From NCBI GenBank assembly GCA_029027265.1, contig CP093061.1, forward strand, positions 620,001 to 684,000: DNA of 64,000 nucleotides, read 5' to 3'. Positions 55,943 to 63,833 of this stretch are shown piece after piece (position 1 is the stretch's first letter; each line of letters starts with the position of its first letter). The DNA comes from Sulfurospirillum_A sp029027265. GTDB lineage: Bacteria > Campylobacterota > Campylobacteria > Campylobacterales > Sulfurospirillaceae. The translations under genes and the position numbers were made by a program. A model generated the notes under the pieces. That model was given only the letters and a program-made list of their open reading frames with translations. It was not told where the DNA came from and did no database searches.

Positions 55943-57126
55943 ATTAGTGTTACCTTTGTACCTTTGTTCTCACTTGAGACTATTTTGATACTTATATTAT
56001 ATTCTTTTATGATTGAGTTTATTATGTCATAACCTATGCCAAAACCAGAGATGTTTTCATTGAACTTTTTGTACCTTGTAAAAATTTCATCAAGTTCACT
56101 ATTTTTCATACCAATTCCTTCATCTTCTATCGTAAATTTTATATTTTCATGATTGGAAGAAACGCTTAAAGAAATAAAAATAGTTCCTTTTTGTGATGAA
56201 AATTTAATCGCATTTGATATTAAATTATCAAAGAGCCTTTCTATTCTATGGTTGTCAATTGTAGTATGTATATTGTTTTTAATGTCAATTTTAAAATCTA
56301 CATTTCTATTGTTTGCAAGTATTTTAAAGTACTCAACTCTTTGGTTTAAAACATCTGATATATTTAAATTTTTATTTTCTGATTTTTGTCTATTATTTAG
56401 TAACAAGAATGACAAATCTTTATATATATTTGAAATTGTGGTTGCACCTATTTTAATACGATTTATTTTTTTGAGATTTTTTTCATCAATTTTACTTAAG
56501 TCTAGCACCTCAATATTGTTAAGGATAGTACTAGTAGGTGTGATTAGCTCATGGGTGGTATCTTTTATAAACTTATCTAGCAAATTTAGATTGTCGCTTA
56601 GAGGTTTAATTAGAATCTGCACTAACAAAAATGAAGTAAGGATTAAAAATAGTATTATAAATATAATGATTGTTATTGTTTTTGTTAATTCATTATTAAA
56701 TTCATAGGTTTTTTGCTTTTGTATAACCAAGTATGCCGCACCAAGATAATAAGGCTCAACACTGTAAACATAGTATATGAAATCATCTTTAAAAAATTGT
56801 TTTTGGTTTATAGAACTTAGCTCTTCGTTAAACGTAGAAAATATTAGATTTTTATCTATATCGTAGATTGCTGAGCCAATATGGTCAACTCTTGGATAAA
56901 AAGCTACTTCTTCGACTATGTTATCATCTAGTAGCTCAAGTTCATTTATGATTTGTTGAGCGTGTATGTCTATTTTTTCTTGTTGTAGTGAAATAATGTG
57001 TTTTTCTTGATTACTTAAATACATGTAACTTAGAGCCAAAACAAGTAAAATAGTGGTTGTAAGGTATATAGAAACTACATTTAGAATAGTTTTACGTATA
57101 CATTTGTTTTTAGATAGTTTAAACAA
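55936..57126 (-). CDS. Sensor histidine kinase
   Basis: The 396-residue kinase starts with TTG and has a helix at ~15-36, a periplasmic domain of ~105 residues, a second helix (~146-172), the phospho-acceptor motif FIKDTTHELITPTSTILNN (His ~193) and ATP-binding DEGIGMK and SGFGIGYDII motifs. It overlaps the response regulator by eight bases when the regulator's frameshift is repaired. Its periplasmic domain is unlike any I recognise. The target may be the NosL-like genes around it. Confidence 0.88.
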   Translation of the reverse strand: MFKLSKNKCIRKTILNVVSIYLTTTILLVLALSYMYLSNQEKHIISLQQEKIDIHAQQIINELELLDDNIVEEVAFYPRVDHIGSAIYDIDKNLIFSTFNEELSSINQKQFFKDDFIYYVYSVEPYYLGAAYLVIQKQKTYEFNNELTKTITIIIFIILFLILTSFLLVQILIKPLSDNLNLLDKFIKDTTHELITPTSTILNNIEVLDLSKIDEKNLKKINRIKIGATTISNIYKDLSFLLLNNRQKSENKNLNISDVLNQRVEYFKILANNRNVDFKIDIKNNIHTTIDNHRIERLFDNLISNAIKFSSQKGTIFISLSVSSNHENIKFTIEDEGIGMKNSELDEIFTRYKKFNENISGFGIGYDIINSIIKEYNISIKIVSSENKGTKVTLIW

Positions 57127-57782
57127 GAAGCATATATCCCTGTTTTTTTACGTTTATGATTCTTTCTTTGCCAAGTATTTTTCTTAAGTTATTGATGTAT
57201 ATTCTAAGACTAGAATCATTACTCGTTTCACTTGGTGTCCAGACAGCTTCATATATAGTGTTTAAATCAACAAGTGAATTTTTTATTTTTAAGAAGAAGT
57301 TTTAAAAGTTCTAGCTCTTTTTGGGTAAGTTTTTTATCTTTACAGTCTTGTCTTAGTTTACCAGTTTTTATGTTGAAAGTTATATCTTGAGTTATGTTGA
57401 TTATTGAGTTATAGGCATTGAAGCTTCTTCTACAAATAGCATTTATGCGGTGAAGTAGCTCTTTAAGGGCAAATGGTTTTTTTAAATAATCATCTGCTCC
57501 AAGACTATAGCCCTTATCTAAATCTTCTATGGAGTTAAAAGTAGTAGTAAATATAGTTGGTATCAAGATATCTGCATCTCTTAACTCTTTGAGTATTTCA
57601 AATCCATTAATACCCGGAACATTTACATCTAAAACAAGTATGTCAAAGTTTTTGTTATATAACTCATCAAGTGTATCTAATGCGTTGTACGTAGTAGTAA
57701 CATTAAAATCGTTCTCTCGTAAAAATTCAGTAATTGTATCTGAAAGGCTTATGTCATCTTCTAAATATAAAATTTCAATCAT
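57119..57782 (-). CDS. OmpR-type response regulator, apparent frameshift
   Basis: The receiver (Asp52, Lys102) is complete. The winged-helix domain breaks at LLLKNKK, where the frame ends at 57267. The rest, NSLVDLNTIYEAVWTPSETSND..., through RKILGKERIINVKKQGYMLLV, follows in another frame to 57119 and matches the OmpR DNA-binding domain. A one-base difference in the six-A run (T-run 57279-57284 on the plus strand) explains it. With it repaired, the gene overlaps the kinase start by eight bases. It is divergent from the 57.8 kb NosL-domain gene, a likely target. Confidence 0.85.
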
Positions 57783-57847
57783 ATTGTATTATATCTTATG
57801 AGTATAAAATAATTATAAAGTAAGTATAACCATGTTAATATAATGGC

Positions 57848-58714
57848 ATGAAAAAACTAGTTATAATTGCTTTTTTAGCACTTGTGTTAAATGCAGCACA
57901 GTGGTGTCCTGTTACAGGTTTAAAAATTTCAGATTATTTAGAGAGTTCCTATCAAGCAAAACTCCAATCCAATGATTCTATTAGGGTGTATGCCTTTTTG
58001 TATGCACTTTTAAAAGATAGGGAAAACTATGGCTTAAAAGAGATAAAAAAGTATGATAAAAAAACAAAAACTTATCTACATGTAGAGGTATCAGATACTC
58101 TACATGTAAAGAAAAATCCAATGAGTGTAGTGTATAAAAAACGATATTATTCTATGGGAGAAAAACTCTATAAAAAGAGGTGTTCAAAAAAAATAGACTT
58201 AGAAGATTTTTTTGAGATAAGTGATTTAAAAGAAGAACTACAAACAAGTTGTGATTTAAAATCAGAAATGTACCTTCATGCAACTGCTGTGTATCTTTGG
58301 GATGTAAAAAGAGCAGGAGGCATTGTTTTTAATGAAAAAAAAATACACGTAACTAAAGATGAAAAGTGCCCAGTTTGTGGAATGTATGTTTACAAGTACC
58401 CACGATGGGCTGCACAGATTTACTATGGAGATAAGCACTATTCATTCGATGGTGTGAAAGACCTGCTGAAATGGTATTTTGAGCATAGTGAGGGCATAAC
58501 TAATATATTAGTAAGTGATTATTACTCACAACATGCCATAGACGGCAAAAAAGCCTACTATGTAATAGGCAGCAATACTTATGGACCTATGGGACATGAA
58601 CTTATTCCTTTTATAGAACTTGATGATGCAAAAAACTTTAAAGAAGACCACAATGGTGAAGTGATTTTAAAATTTGATGAAATCAAAAGAGATTTTGACG
58701 TGTTTGAAAAGTAA
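57848..58714 (+). CDS. Haem-less cytochrome-like domain fused to a NosL domain
   Basis: The 288-residue protein has a signal peptide (~1-18). An N-terminal region (~20-160) contains MGEKLYKKRCSKK...LQTSCDLKSEMYLHATAVYLW, which has the shape of a cytochrome c domain but lacks CxxCH and keeps two lone cysteines. The C-terminal NosL domain (~175-288) has CPVCGMYVYKYPRWAAQ (CxxCxM), FDGVKDLLKWYF and YYVIGSNTYGPMGHELIPF. A copper-handling role is inferred. It is divergent from the response regulator. Two TACATGTA octamers near its N-terminus are read as Leu-His-Val. Confidence 0.78.
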   Translation: MKKLVIIAFLALVLNAAQWCPVTGLKISDYLESSYQAKLQSNDSIRVYAFLYALLKDRENYGLKEIKKYDKKTKTYLHVEVSDTLHVKKNPMSVVYKKRYYSMGEKLYKKRCSKKIDLEDFFEISDLKEELQTSCDLKSEMYLHATAVYLWDVKRAGGIVFNEKKIHVTKDEKCPVCGMYVYKYPRWAAQIYYGDKHYSFDGVKDLLKWYFEHSEGITNILVSDYYSQHAIDGKKAYYVIGSNTYGPMGHELIPFIELDDAKNFKEDHNGEVILKFDEIKRDFDVFEK

Positions 58715-58962
58715 GTAGTTTTATGAAAATATATTTTCATTTCATTATTATATTGTTCTTGTGCTAGAATTTTCATTGTGCTATTTTCAGACTCTTAAAT
58801 AACTTGCTCTAACTTTTTTTTCTCATAAAATTTTGATTAAATTTTTTAAAAGTTTGTGAAGTTTACATTTTTTCTTTGTTTTGAAATTATAAATACAACG
58901 GCTGACTTGAAGGACATGTGACCAATATACCTATTCTGACTACATTAAAATTTATTTTTATA

Positions 58963-59451
58963 TTAATATTTGAAGTTACCATAATGCCGATGGGTCACTT
59001 GTTCTTCTTCCAATGCTTTGTTATGCTTTTTCTTTTTAATTCTAATTAATATAAATTTACTAAATTCAATTACTAATAAAAGTATCATACCAATTAGCAT
59101 AAATTTTGCTAAACCTAAAATTAAATCTCTTATGTAAATCCCTTCTATTGATTTAATATCCTTTTCAAAGTCACTAACATACTGTTTAATTTCTGATTTT
59201 GGTAAATTTGAGTTTTTTACAAGTATGATATTTTCAGTTAATTTTATTTTAGTATCAATTTTATATAACTCAAATGATATGTATAATGTAGTTGAAATAT
59301 AAATTATTGAAGCTATTATTTTTAAATTATCAAAATTAGAATTTGTAAATATTTTAACAACAAATCCTGCACTCATAACTACCATACTATAAAATATAAA
59401 TGTTTCAGTATTTGTCTGTAATAATATAGATCCTAATTCTTGGTCTGTCAT
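58963..59451 (-). CDS. Unknown membrane protein
   Basis: The 162-residue protein has three to four hydrophobic segments (~18-35, 44-62 and 110-135) and a charged tail (RIKKKKHNKALEEE). No family is recognised. Codon use is AT-rich. It lies between the accessory methyltransferase and the 57.8 kb gene and is separated from the methyltransferase by a structured repeat at ~59470-59554, an arrangement like gene cassettes. Confidence 0.5.
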   Translation of the reverse strand: MTDQELGSILLQTNTETFIFYSMVVMSAGFVVKIFTNSNFDNLKIIASIIYISTTLYISFELYKIDTKIKLTENIILVKNSNLPKSEIKQYVSDFEKDIKSIEGIYIRDLILGLAKFMLIGMILLLVIEFSKFILIRIKKKKHNKALEEEQVTHRHYGNFKY

Positions 59452-59469
59452 TTAATATTCCTCATTTAG

Positions 59470-59554
59470 TATAACGGTCGAATATAGCCAATAAGTCGCC
59501 GCTAGGCTACTTATTGGCTACTATGAGACTGTTATTTAGTTATTTCACAGTCTC
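59470..59554. repeat. Nested inverted repeats, attC-like or attenuator-like
   Basis: An outer stem (ataacggtc at 59471-59479 against gactgttat at 59527-59535, 8 of 9 paired) encloses a perfect 12-bp inner stem (tagccaataagt at 59485-59496 with acttattggcta at 59509-59520). The outer right arm can pair instead with a downstream copy (gagactgt at 59525-59532, acagtctc at 59547-59554). The bulged double stem between the end of one gene and the start of the next resembles an integron attC site, but the GTTRRRY end is not kept. A transcription attenuator or terminator is the alternative. Confidence 0.45.
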
Positions 59555-59571
59555 GAGGTTTTGTTAGTATT

Positions 59572-60423
59572 TTAGCGCTTGATAGCAACAATCGAAAACT
59601 CTGTATAACTTTCTGAATATTCAGAACCTGCTACATCGTTGTAGATAGTTTGTATACTTAAGTCTGAATCTTCAAACTCTTTTTTTAACATTTCAATACT
59701 GAAGTACTGTAGCCAATTGTAAATTACTTTTGAACCTTTTTCTTCAATAATTGTATATTTATCCAACATTACTTTTTCATCTTTATACTTAAAAGTATTT
59801 ACAAATCCATAGTAATCATTAACAGACCAAAATTTATATAATTGATTATGTTCATAAACTGTATTTTCTTCTTTATCTTTAAATCCTTCTAAAGAATATG
59901 CATCTAACAATATACTTCCATTATCTTCTAATAACTTGTAAAACTTATCCAATAAAGTTTTTCGTTGATTTGGACTTAATGCACAAAAATCACACATAAT
60001 CATTGTGATTAAATCATACTTTTCATCCGTTTCATATTCTAAATAGTTTTTATGAATATAGTTAATTTTTAAGTTTTCTTTTTTTGCAATATCTTTTGCA
60101 TAATTCAAAGAATTTTTTGAAAAATCTACACCTGTTACTTTTGCTCCTGTTTTAGCAAATGCAGTTGTATATAAACCAACTGCACATCCAAAATCACATA
60201 TCTTACTTTTTTCAGAAATTTTAAATTCTGAAATAATCCAATTTATGGATTTATTTATAAAAGTTTTATTTCTTGATGCTAAATCAATATCAGCATTCAG
60301 ATGATATGACAACATCTGTTTTGATGTATATTCATCTGCCCATAATGAATCAGCTGTATAAAACTCAAAAGCTTTTGGTTTTTTGTTTATTTCTTTTAGT
60401 TGTGTGTACATTTTTGTCTCCAA
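59572..60423 (-). CDS. Class I SAM-dependent methyltransferase
   Basis: The 283-residue protein has motif I KICDFGCAVGLYTTAFA (~76-92), the motif II aspartate VTGVDFSKNSL (~100), and the post-II DLITMIMCDFCAL segment, typical of small-molecule methyltransferases (methyltransf_25). The substrate is unknown. It is accessory: isolated in a gene-poor, AT-rich stretch with inverted repeats on both sides. The start ATG at 60423 has no strong ribosome site. Confidence 0.75.
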   Translation of the reverse strand: METKMYTQLKEINKKPKAFEFYTADSLWADEYTSKQMLSYHLNADIDLASRNKTFINKSINWIISEFKISEKSKICDFGCAVGLYTTAFAKTGAKVTGVDFSKNSLNYAKDIAKKENLKINYIHKNYLEYETDEKYDLITMIMCDFCALSPNQRKTLLDKFYKLLEDNGSILLDAYSLEGFKDKEENTVYEHNQLYKFWSVNDYYGFVNTFKYKDEKVMLDKYTIIEEKGSKVIYNWLQYFSIEMLKKEFEDSDLSIQTIYNDVAGSEYSESYTEFSIVAIKR

Positions 60424-61225
60424 ATAGTTTATTATCTAGTGACAATTAACTAAAATTTATATTATGTAATTGTCACCAACTCTTGTTTTGATAATTTTAA
60501 TTTATTTAAATACATAATGCACCTCCTTATATTTGTTGATTTTGTAAATTTGATTTTACAGAAAAATACTTTAATCTGTAATACTAACTACTTATTCAAT
60601 GCATATTATATACTTATTAGCCTTAATAATAACATTATAAGCACATAAAATATGTTCCTAAAAATGGTTCAATTTGATAAAAATATTTTAAATTGTAATA
60701 TTTTGATTTTTTTTTGATTTTTCTACTATTTTTCTTAAATAATTTATGTCCTTATATTGCTTTACATGTAGATAATAGGACAAACTGTCTAGTATTTGTA
60801 AGATAATTTATTAAAAGGACATTATGTCCCTTAAGAAAAAGGCTTTAATATGGGAATAGAATATTCAATGCAAAGTATAAAGATAAAAATAGCGGAACTT
60901 TTTGAGAAAACCTTAAATACACTTAGCTATTTTATGATTTATTATGAATATAGACTATTTTACTAGAAACAAGGGTTAATATCTTCCAAGTTACATCCTA
61001 AATAGTGATGAAGGGCTAATACCATTGATAAAATTCCTCTTTGGTTGTTTGTATTAACGTGTTTTAAAAGTAAAAAGTCCACCACTATTTTCATGAACTA
61101 CTTCCGCATTCCAAATCATACCTCCAACGGTACAAGTGGGTAAAATTCCTTTGGTTTTATATAGCTATATTGCATTCCTTATTTTAAGATTATTACTGTA
61201 TAATCTATTAAACAAAAGGATAGAT
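60424..61225. other. Gene-free region with inverted repeat and duplicated gene-end remnant
   Basis: This ~800-bp AT-rich stretch holds a 10-bp inverted repeat (gtgacaatta at 60439-60448, taattgtcac at 60467-60476) just before the methyltransferase start, one TACATGTA (60763), and at 61030-61155 a degenerate copy of 62379-62513. A 38-codon frame (60850-60966, ATG after aaaaagg) is possible but weak. Nothing else is recognised. Confidence 0.55.
61030..61155. repeat. Duplicate of the ATPase/membrane-protein gene junction
   Basis: The segment aligns with 62379-62513 (about 90 percent by eye over taacgtgttttaaaagtaaa and onwards), with an 8-base deletion near 61050 and a few substitutions. The original is the 3' end of the AAA ATPase gene plus the 3' end of the convergent minus-strand gene. 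The copy is a remnant, suggesting that a ~1.3-kb unit containing the ATPase was inserted by duplication or homologous recombination. Confidence 0.75.
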
Positions 61226-62416
61226 ATGTTAGATACTCTAATGAACACTTTTTTAAAACAATTAGCAAACACTTCGGAAGATTTTAAAAGGTATATGCAC
61301 TACTCTTTAGATATGGACGACAAGCTTATAGGTATACTAGGCTCTCGTGGTGTAGGTAAGACAACTTTTATTCTCCAGTATCTTAAAAATTTGGATATTC
61401 CTTTAGAGAAGAAACTTTATTTTTCTGTTGACCATTTTTATGTAGCAAACTACTCTTTATATGAAATAGCTGAAGAGTTTCATAAAAGAGGTGGAAAAAT
61501 TTTAGCCATTGATGAAATACATAAGTATAAAAACTTTGCAACAGAGCTAAAGTCTATCTATGATACTTTTGATTTAAAAGTCATATTTAGTGGTTCATCT
61601 GCTTTAGCATTGGAAAACTCAAAAGTAGATTTAAGCAGACGAGCAGTTTTGTACAGAGTAGGAGGCATGAGTTTTAGAGAGTTTTTGGAGTATGAAACAG
61701 GCATAGAGTTTAAGGTTTTTTCACTAGAAGAGTTGTTAAAAAATCATACAGAGATTGCATTTGAGATAAATCAAAAGATAAGACCATTTGAGTATTTTGA
61801 GAACTATTTGAAGTATGGTTATTACCCTTTTTACAAACAAAATATAAATCTCTATCATCAAAAACTAAATGAAGTTTTAAATATAGTTTTAGAGAGTGAC
61901 TTACCTCTGATTTTCAATATAGAACCAAAAAACATATTTAAACTCAAAAAGCTTCTCTCCTTACTTTGTCAGTCCAAACCCTATGAGCTAAATATAACAA
62001 AGCTTTCTCAAAAGATAGAGATAAACAGAAATACACTATATAACTACCTAAGTTACTTAGAAGCAGGAAGTTTAACTAAGATGATAAAACAAGTATCTAA
62101 AGGCAATACTATATTTACAAAACCTGAAAAGCTCTACTTAAACAATACAAACATAAGCAATGCCTACTGTAACAATAGCAACAAAGGCACCATAAGAGAA
62201 CAGTTTTTTGTAAATCAACTTTCACAAAAGCATACTATAAACTACTCAAAAGTGGGTGATTTTTTAATAGATGAAAAATATGTTTTTGAAGTAGGTGGGA
62301 AAAATAAAAATTTTAAACAAATAAAAGACATACAGTATAGTTTTATAGCTTCAGATGATATAGAGAGTGGATTTGGTAAAAAAATTCCCTTGTGGTTGTT
62401 TGGTTTTTTGTATTAA
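61226..62416 (+). CDS. AAA ATPase with DUF4143 domain
   Basis: I place the start at ATG 61226 (396 residues), preceded by aaagga. The possible earlier start at 61136 would lie in the duplicated remnant. An AAA_14 domain has Walker A GILGSRGVGKTTF (~31-43) and Walker B ILAIDEIHKYK (~95), and the C-terminal half is DUF4143-like with LSQKIEINRNTLYNYLSYLE. Such ATPases are scattered accessory genes of unclear function. The 3' end is shared with the remnant copy 1.3 kb upstream. Confidence 0.82.
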   Translation: MLDTLMNTFLKQLANTSEDFKRYMHYSLDMDDKLIGILGSRGVGKTTFILQYLKNLDIPLEKKLYFSVDHFYVANYSLYEIAEEFHKRGGKILAIDEIHKYKNFATELKSIYDTFDLKVIFSGSSALALENSKVDLSRRAVLYRVGGMSFREFLEYETGIEFKVFSLEELLKNHTEIAFEINQKIRPFEYFENYLKYGYYPFYKQNINLYHQKLNEVLNIVLESDLPLIFNIEPKNIFKLKKLLSLLCQSKPYELNITKLSQKIEINRNTLYNYLSYLEAGSLTKMIKQVSKGNTIFTKPEKLYLNNTNISNAYCNNSNKGTIREQFFVNQLSQKHTINYSKVGDFLIDEKYVFEVGGKNKNFKQIKDIQYSFIASDDIESGFGKKIPLWLFGFLY

Positions 62417-62874
62417 CGTGTTTTAAAAGTAAAAAGACCACCACTGTTTCCATGAACTACTTCCGCATTCCATATCATACCTCCAACGGTACAAGTGGGT
62501 AAAATTCCTGTGGCTTCGTAAGTTTTAGGAGCTACTTTTTTTAGAGTAAATGTGTGATAGCCCATATTCATATTGGTTGCATATATATGTAGGTCAAGCT
62601 CATTCGCATCTATATTACTTTTTACTGTGAATGTAAGTTTTTCCATAAGAGGGATAGATTTTGGTTCAATATCAAACTCAAAAGTTCCAAGTTTTGGAAT
62701 GTCTGCCTTACAAGAACTTAGATGCAAATCACATGTTGGTGACTGTTGGTAAAACACTGTTTCACCCATGAAAAGTTTGTAGACATCGGCACTATCAACG
62801 AAAAAATAAGTTCCAATTCCAGCAACTGCTATAACTTCTAAAATCAATAATTTAAAAAACTTTTTATTTTTCAT
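62413..62874 (-). CDS. Periplasmic membrane-anchored protein, FixH/YtkA-like
   Basis: I choose the ATG at 62874 (153 residues) because it makes an ATGA overlap with the upstream gene and gives a clean N-terminal helix (KFFKLLILEVIAVAGIGTYFF). The domain after it has SPTCDLHLSSCKADIP, MNMGYHTFTLKKV and ILPTCTVGGMIWNAEV, a beta-rich fold with conserved Met and Cys like FixH/YtkA proteins, which suggests metal or redox handling in the periplasm. It shares the operon with the membrane protein and an ABC ATPase. A longer start at 62943 lies inside the upstream gene. Confidence 0.6.
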   Translation of the reverse strand: MKNKKFFKLLILEVIAVAGIGTYFFVDSADVYKLFMGETVFYQQSPTCDLHLSSCKADIPKLGTFEFDIEPKSIPLMEKLTFTVKSNIDANELDLHIYATNMNMGYHTFTLKKVAPKTYEATGILPTCTVGGMIWNAEVVHGNSGGLFTFKTR

Positions 62875-63833
62875 AACCAAACTCCATTTTTGATGTAAAA
62901 TATAATAGGATATGCAGTAACTATTGCTACATAAATTGAGCAAAAAAGCAAAGAGGTTTTATAGAAATTCTTTTCATAATCTCCTTTTAGCATATTTAAA
63001 ATTGAACCACTTATTCCACTAAATGTTCCAATAAAAAGAGTGACATAAAGAAGATAACCAACATAATAGTACTCCCGTTGCAAAAAACAATAAGGGCAAT
63101 GATGAGTTGGTAACTCATAGATGTATGTTCCAAAAAATAGTATTAAAGAGAGTAGAGAAACTATAAAAAATAATATATTTATAATTAAAAATGCAATCTT
63201 GTTTTTGATAAAAAAGGCGAAAACAAGAAGTGCAAAAGTAATATAAAAAAGTGCAACTATAACAGGGTTAGAAATGTTAAATATAAAAGAGAAAGATGAT
63301 GATGAAGAAACAGAGAAAAGAGTACCACAACAACTTACTATTTTTTCAACATCAAGTGAGCTGAAAAATGACATTTCATAAAGTATTTCAATAACCAATA
63401 ACACAAAAGCTACTATAAATATTGAAAACTTTAGCTTGGTAAAGGAGAGTTTTTCATCTTTCATATCAGCTACATGTAAAGCAATCCAGAAGCCAAATAT
63501 GAAAAGATTGAGTATTTTAAATACAAATAGCCACAGTCCAAAACTAATGGAGTTCACAACTCCAGCAGCACACATAGCACCAGTTATAACACCTGAAATT
63601 TTATCGGCTGTAAAAACAAAAAAGATAAACAGAGGGAGTTTTAGAACAAAAATATATTTTATGATAGTTGCTACAAGTATAGCTCTTTTTTCAAGGGAAT
63701 ATTGTAGTTCACTTGTTGAAGAGATGTCCCATTTTTTTACTATTTCAATACTTATAATAAAAGCAAAAAAAGCAAATACCAAAAAGATAATATCTAATAT
63801 ATAAATCGCAATTATTTCAGGTGTTAAGAACAT
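62871..63833 (-). CDS. Polytopic membrane protein, ABC transporter partner
   Basis: The 320-residue protein has about eight hydrophobic segments and a CPYCFLQ motif near residue 245 that could bind metal or form a disulfide. It overlaps the ABC ATPase gene (10 bases) upstream and the FixH/YtkA-like gene downstream (four bases), so the three form one operon. I do not recognise the family. It could be a permease, or a thiol or copper-related membrane protein. Confidence 0.6.
   Translation of the reverse strand: MFLTPEIIAIYILDIIFLVFAFFAFIISIEIVKKWDISSTSELQYSLEKRAILVATIIKYIFVLKLPLFIFFVFTADKISGVITGAMCAAGVVNSISFGLWLFVFKILNLFIFGFWIALHVADMKDEKLSFTKLKFSIFIVAFVLLVIEILYEMSFFSSLDVEKIVSCCGTLFSVSSSSSFSFIFNISNPVIVALFYITFALLVFAFFIKNKIAFLIINILFFIVSLLSLILFFGTYIYELPTHHCPYCFLQREYYYVGYLLYVTLFIGTFSGISGSILNMLKGDYEKNFYKTSLLFCSIYVAIVTAYPIIFYIKNGVWL

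Noticed and set aside
61136..61225. Earlier start for the AAA ATPase
   Set aside because: The first part lies in the duplicated remnant; the aaagga site precedes ATG 61226, and the domain begins there.
62875..62943. Earlier start for the FixH/YtkA-like protein
   Set aside because: It lies within the upstream membrane-protein gene; the ATGA overlap at 62874 gives a normal N-terminal helix.
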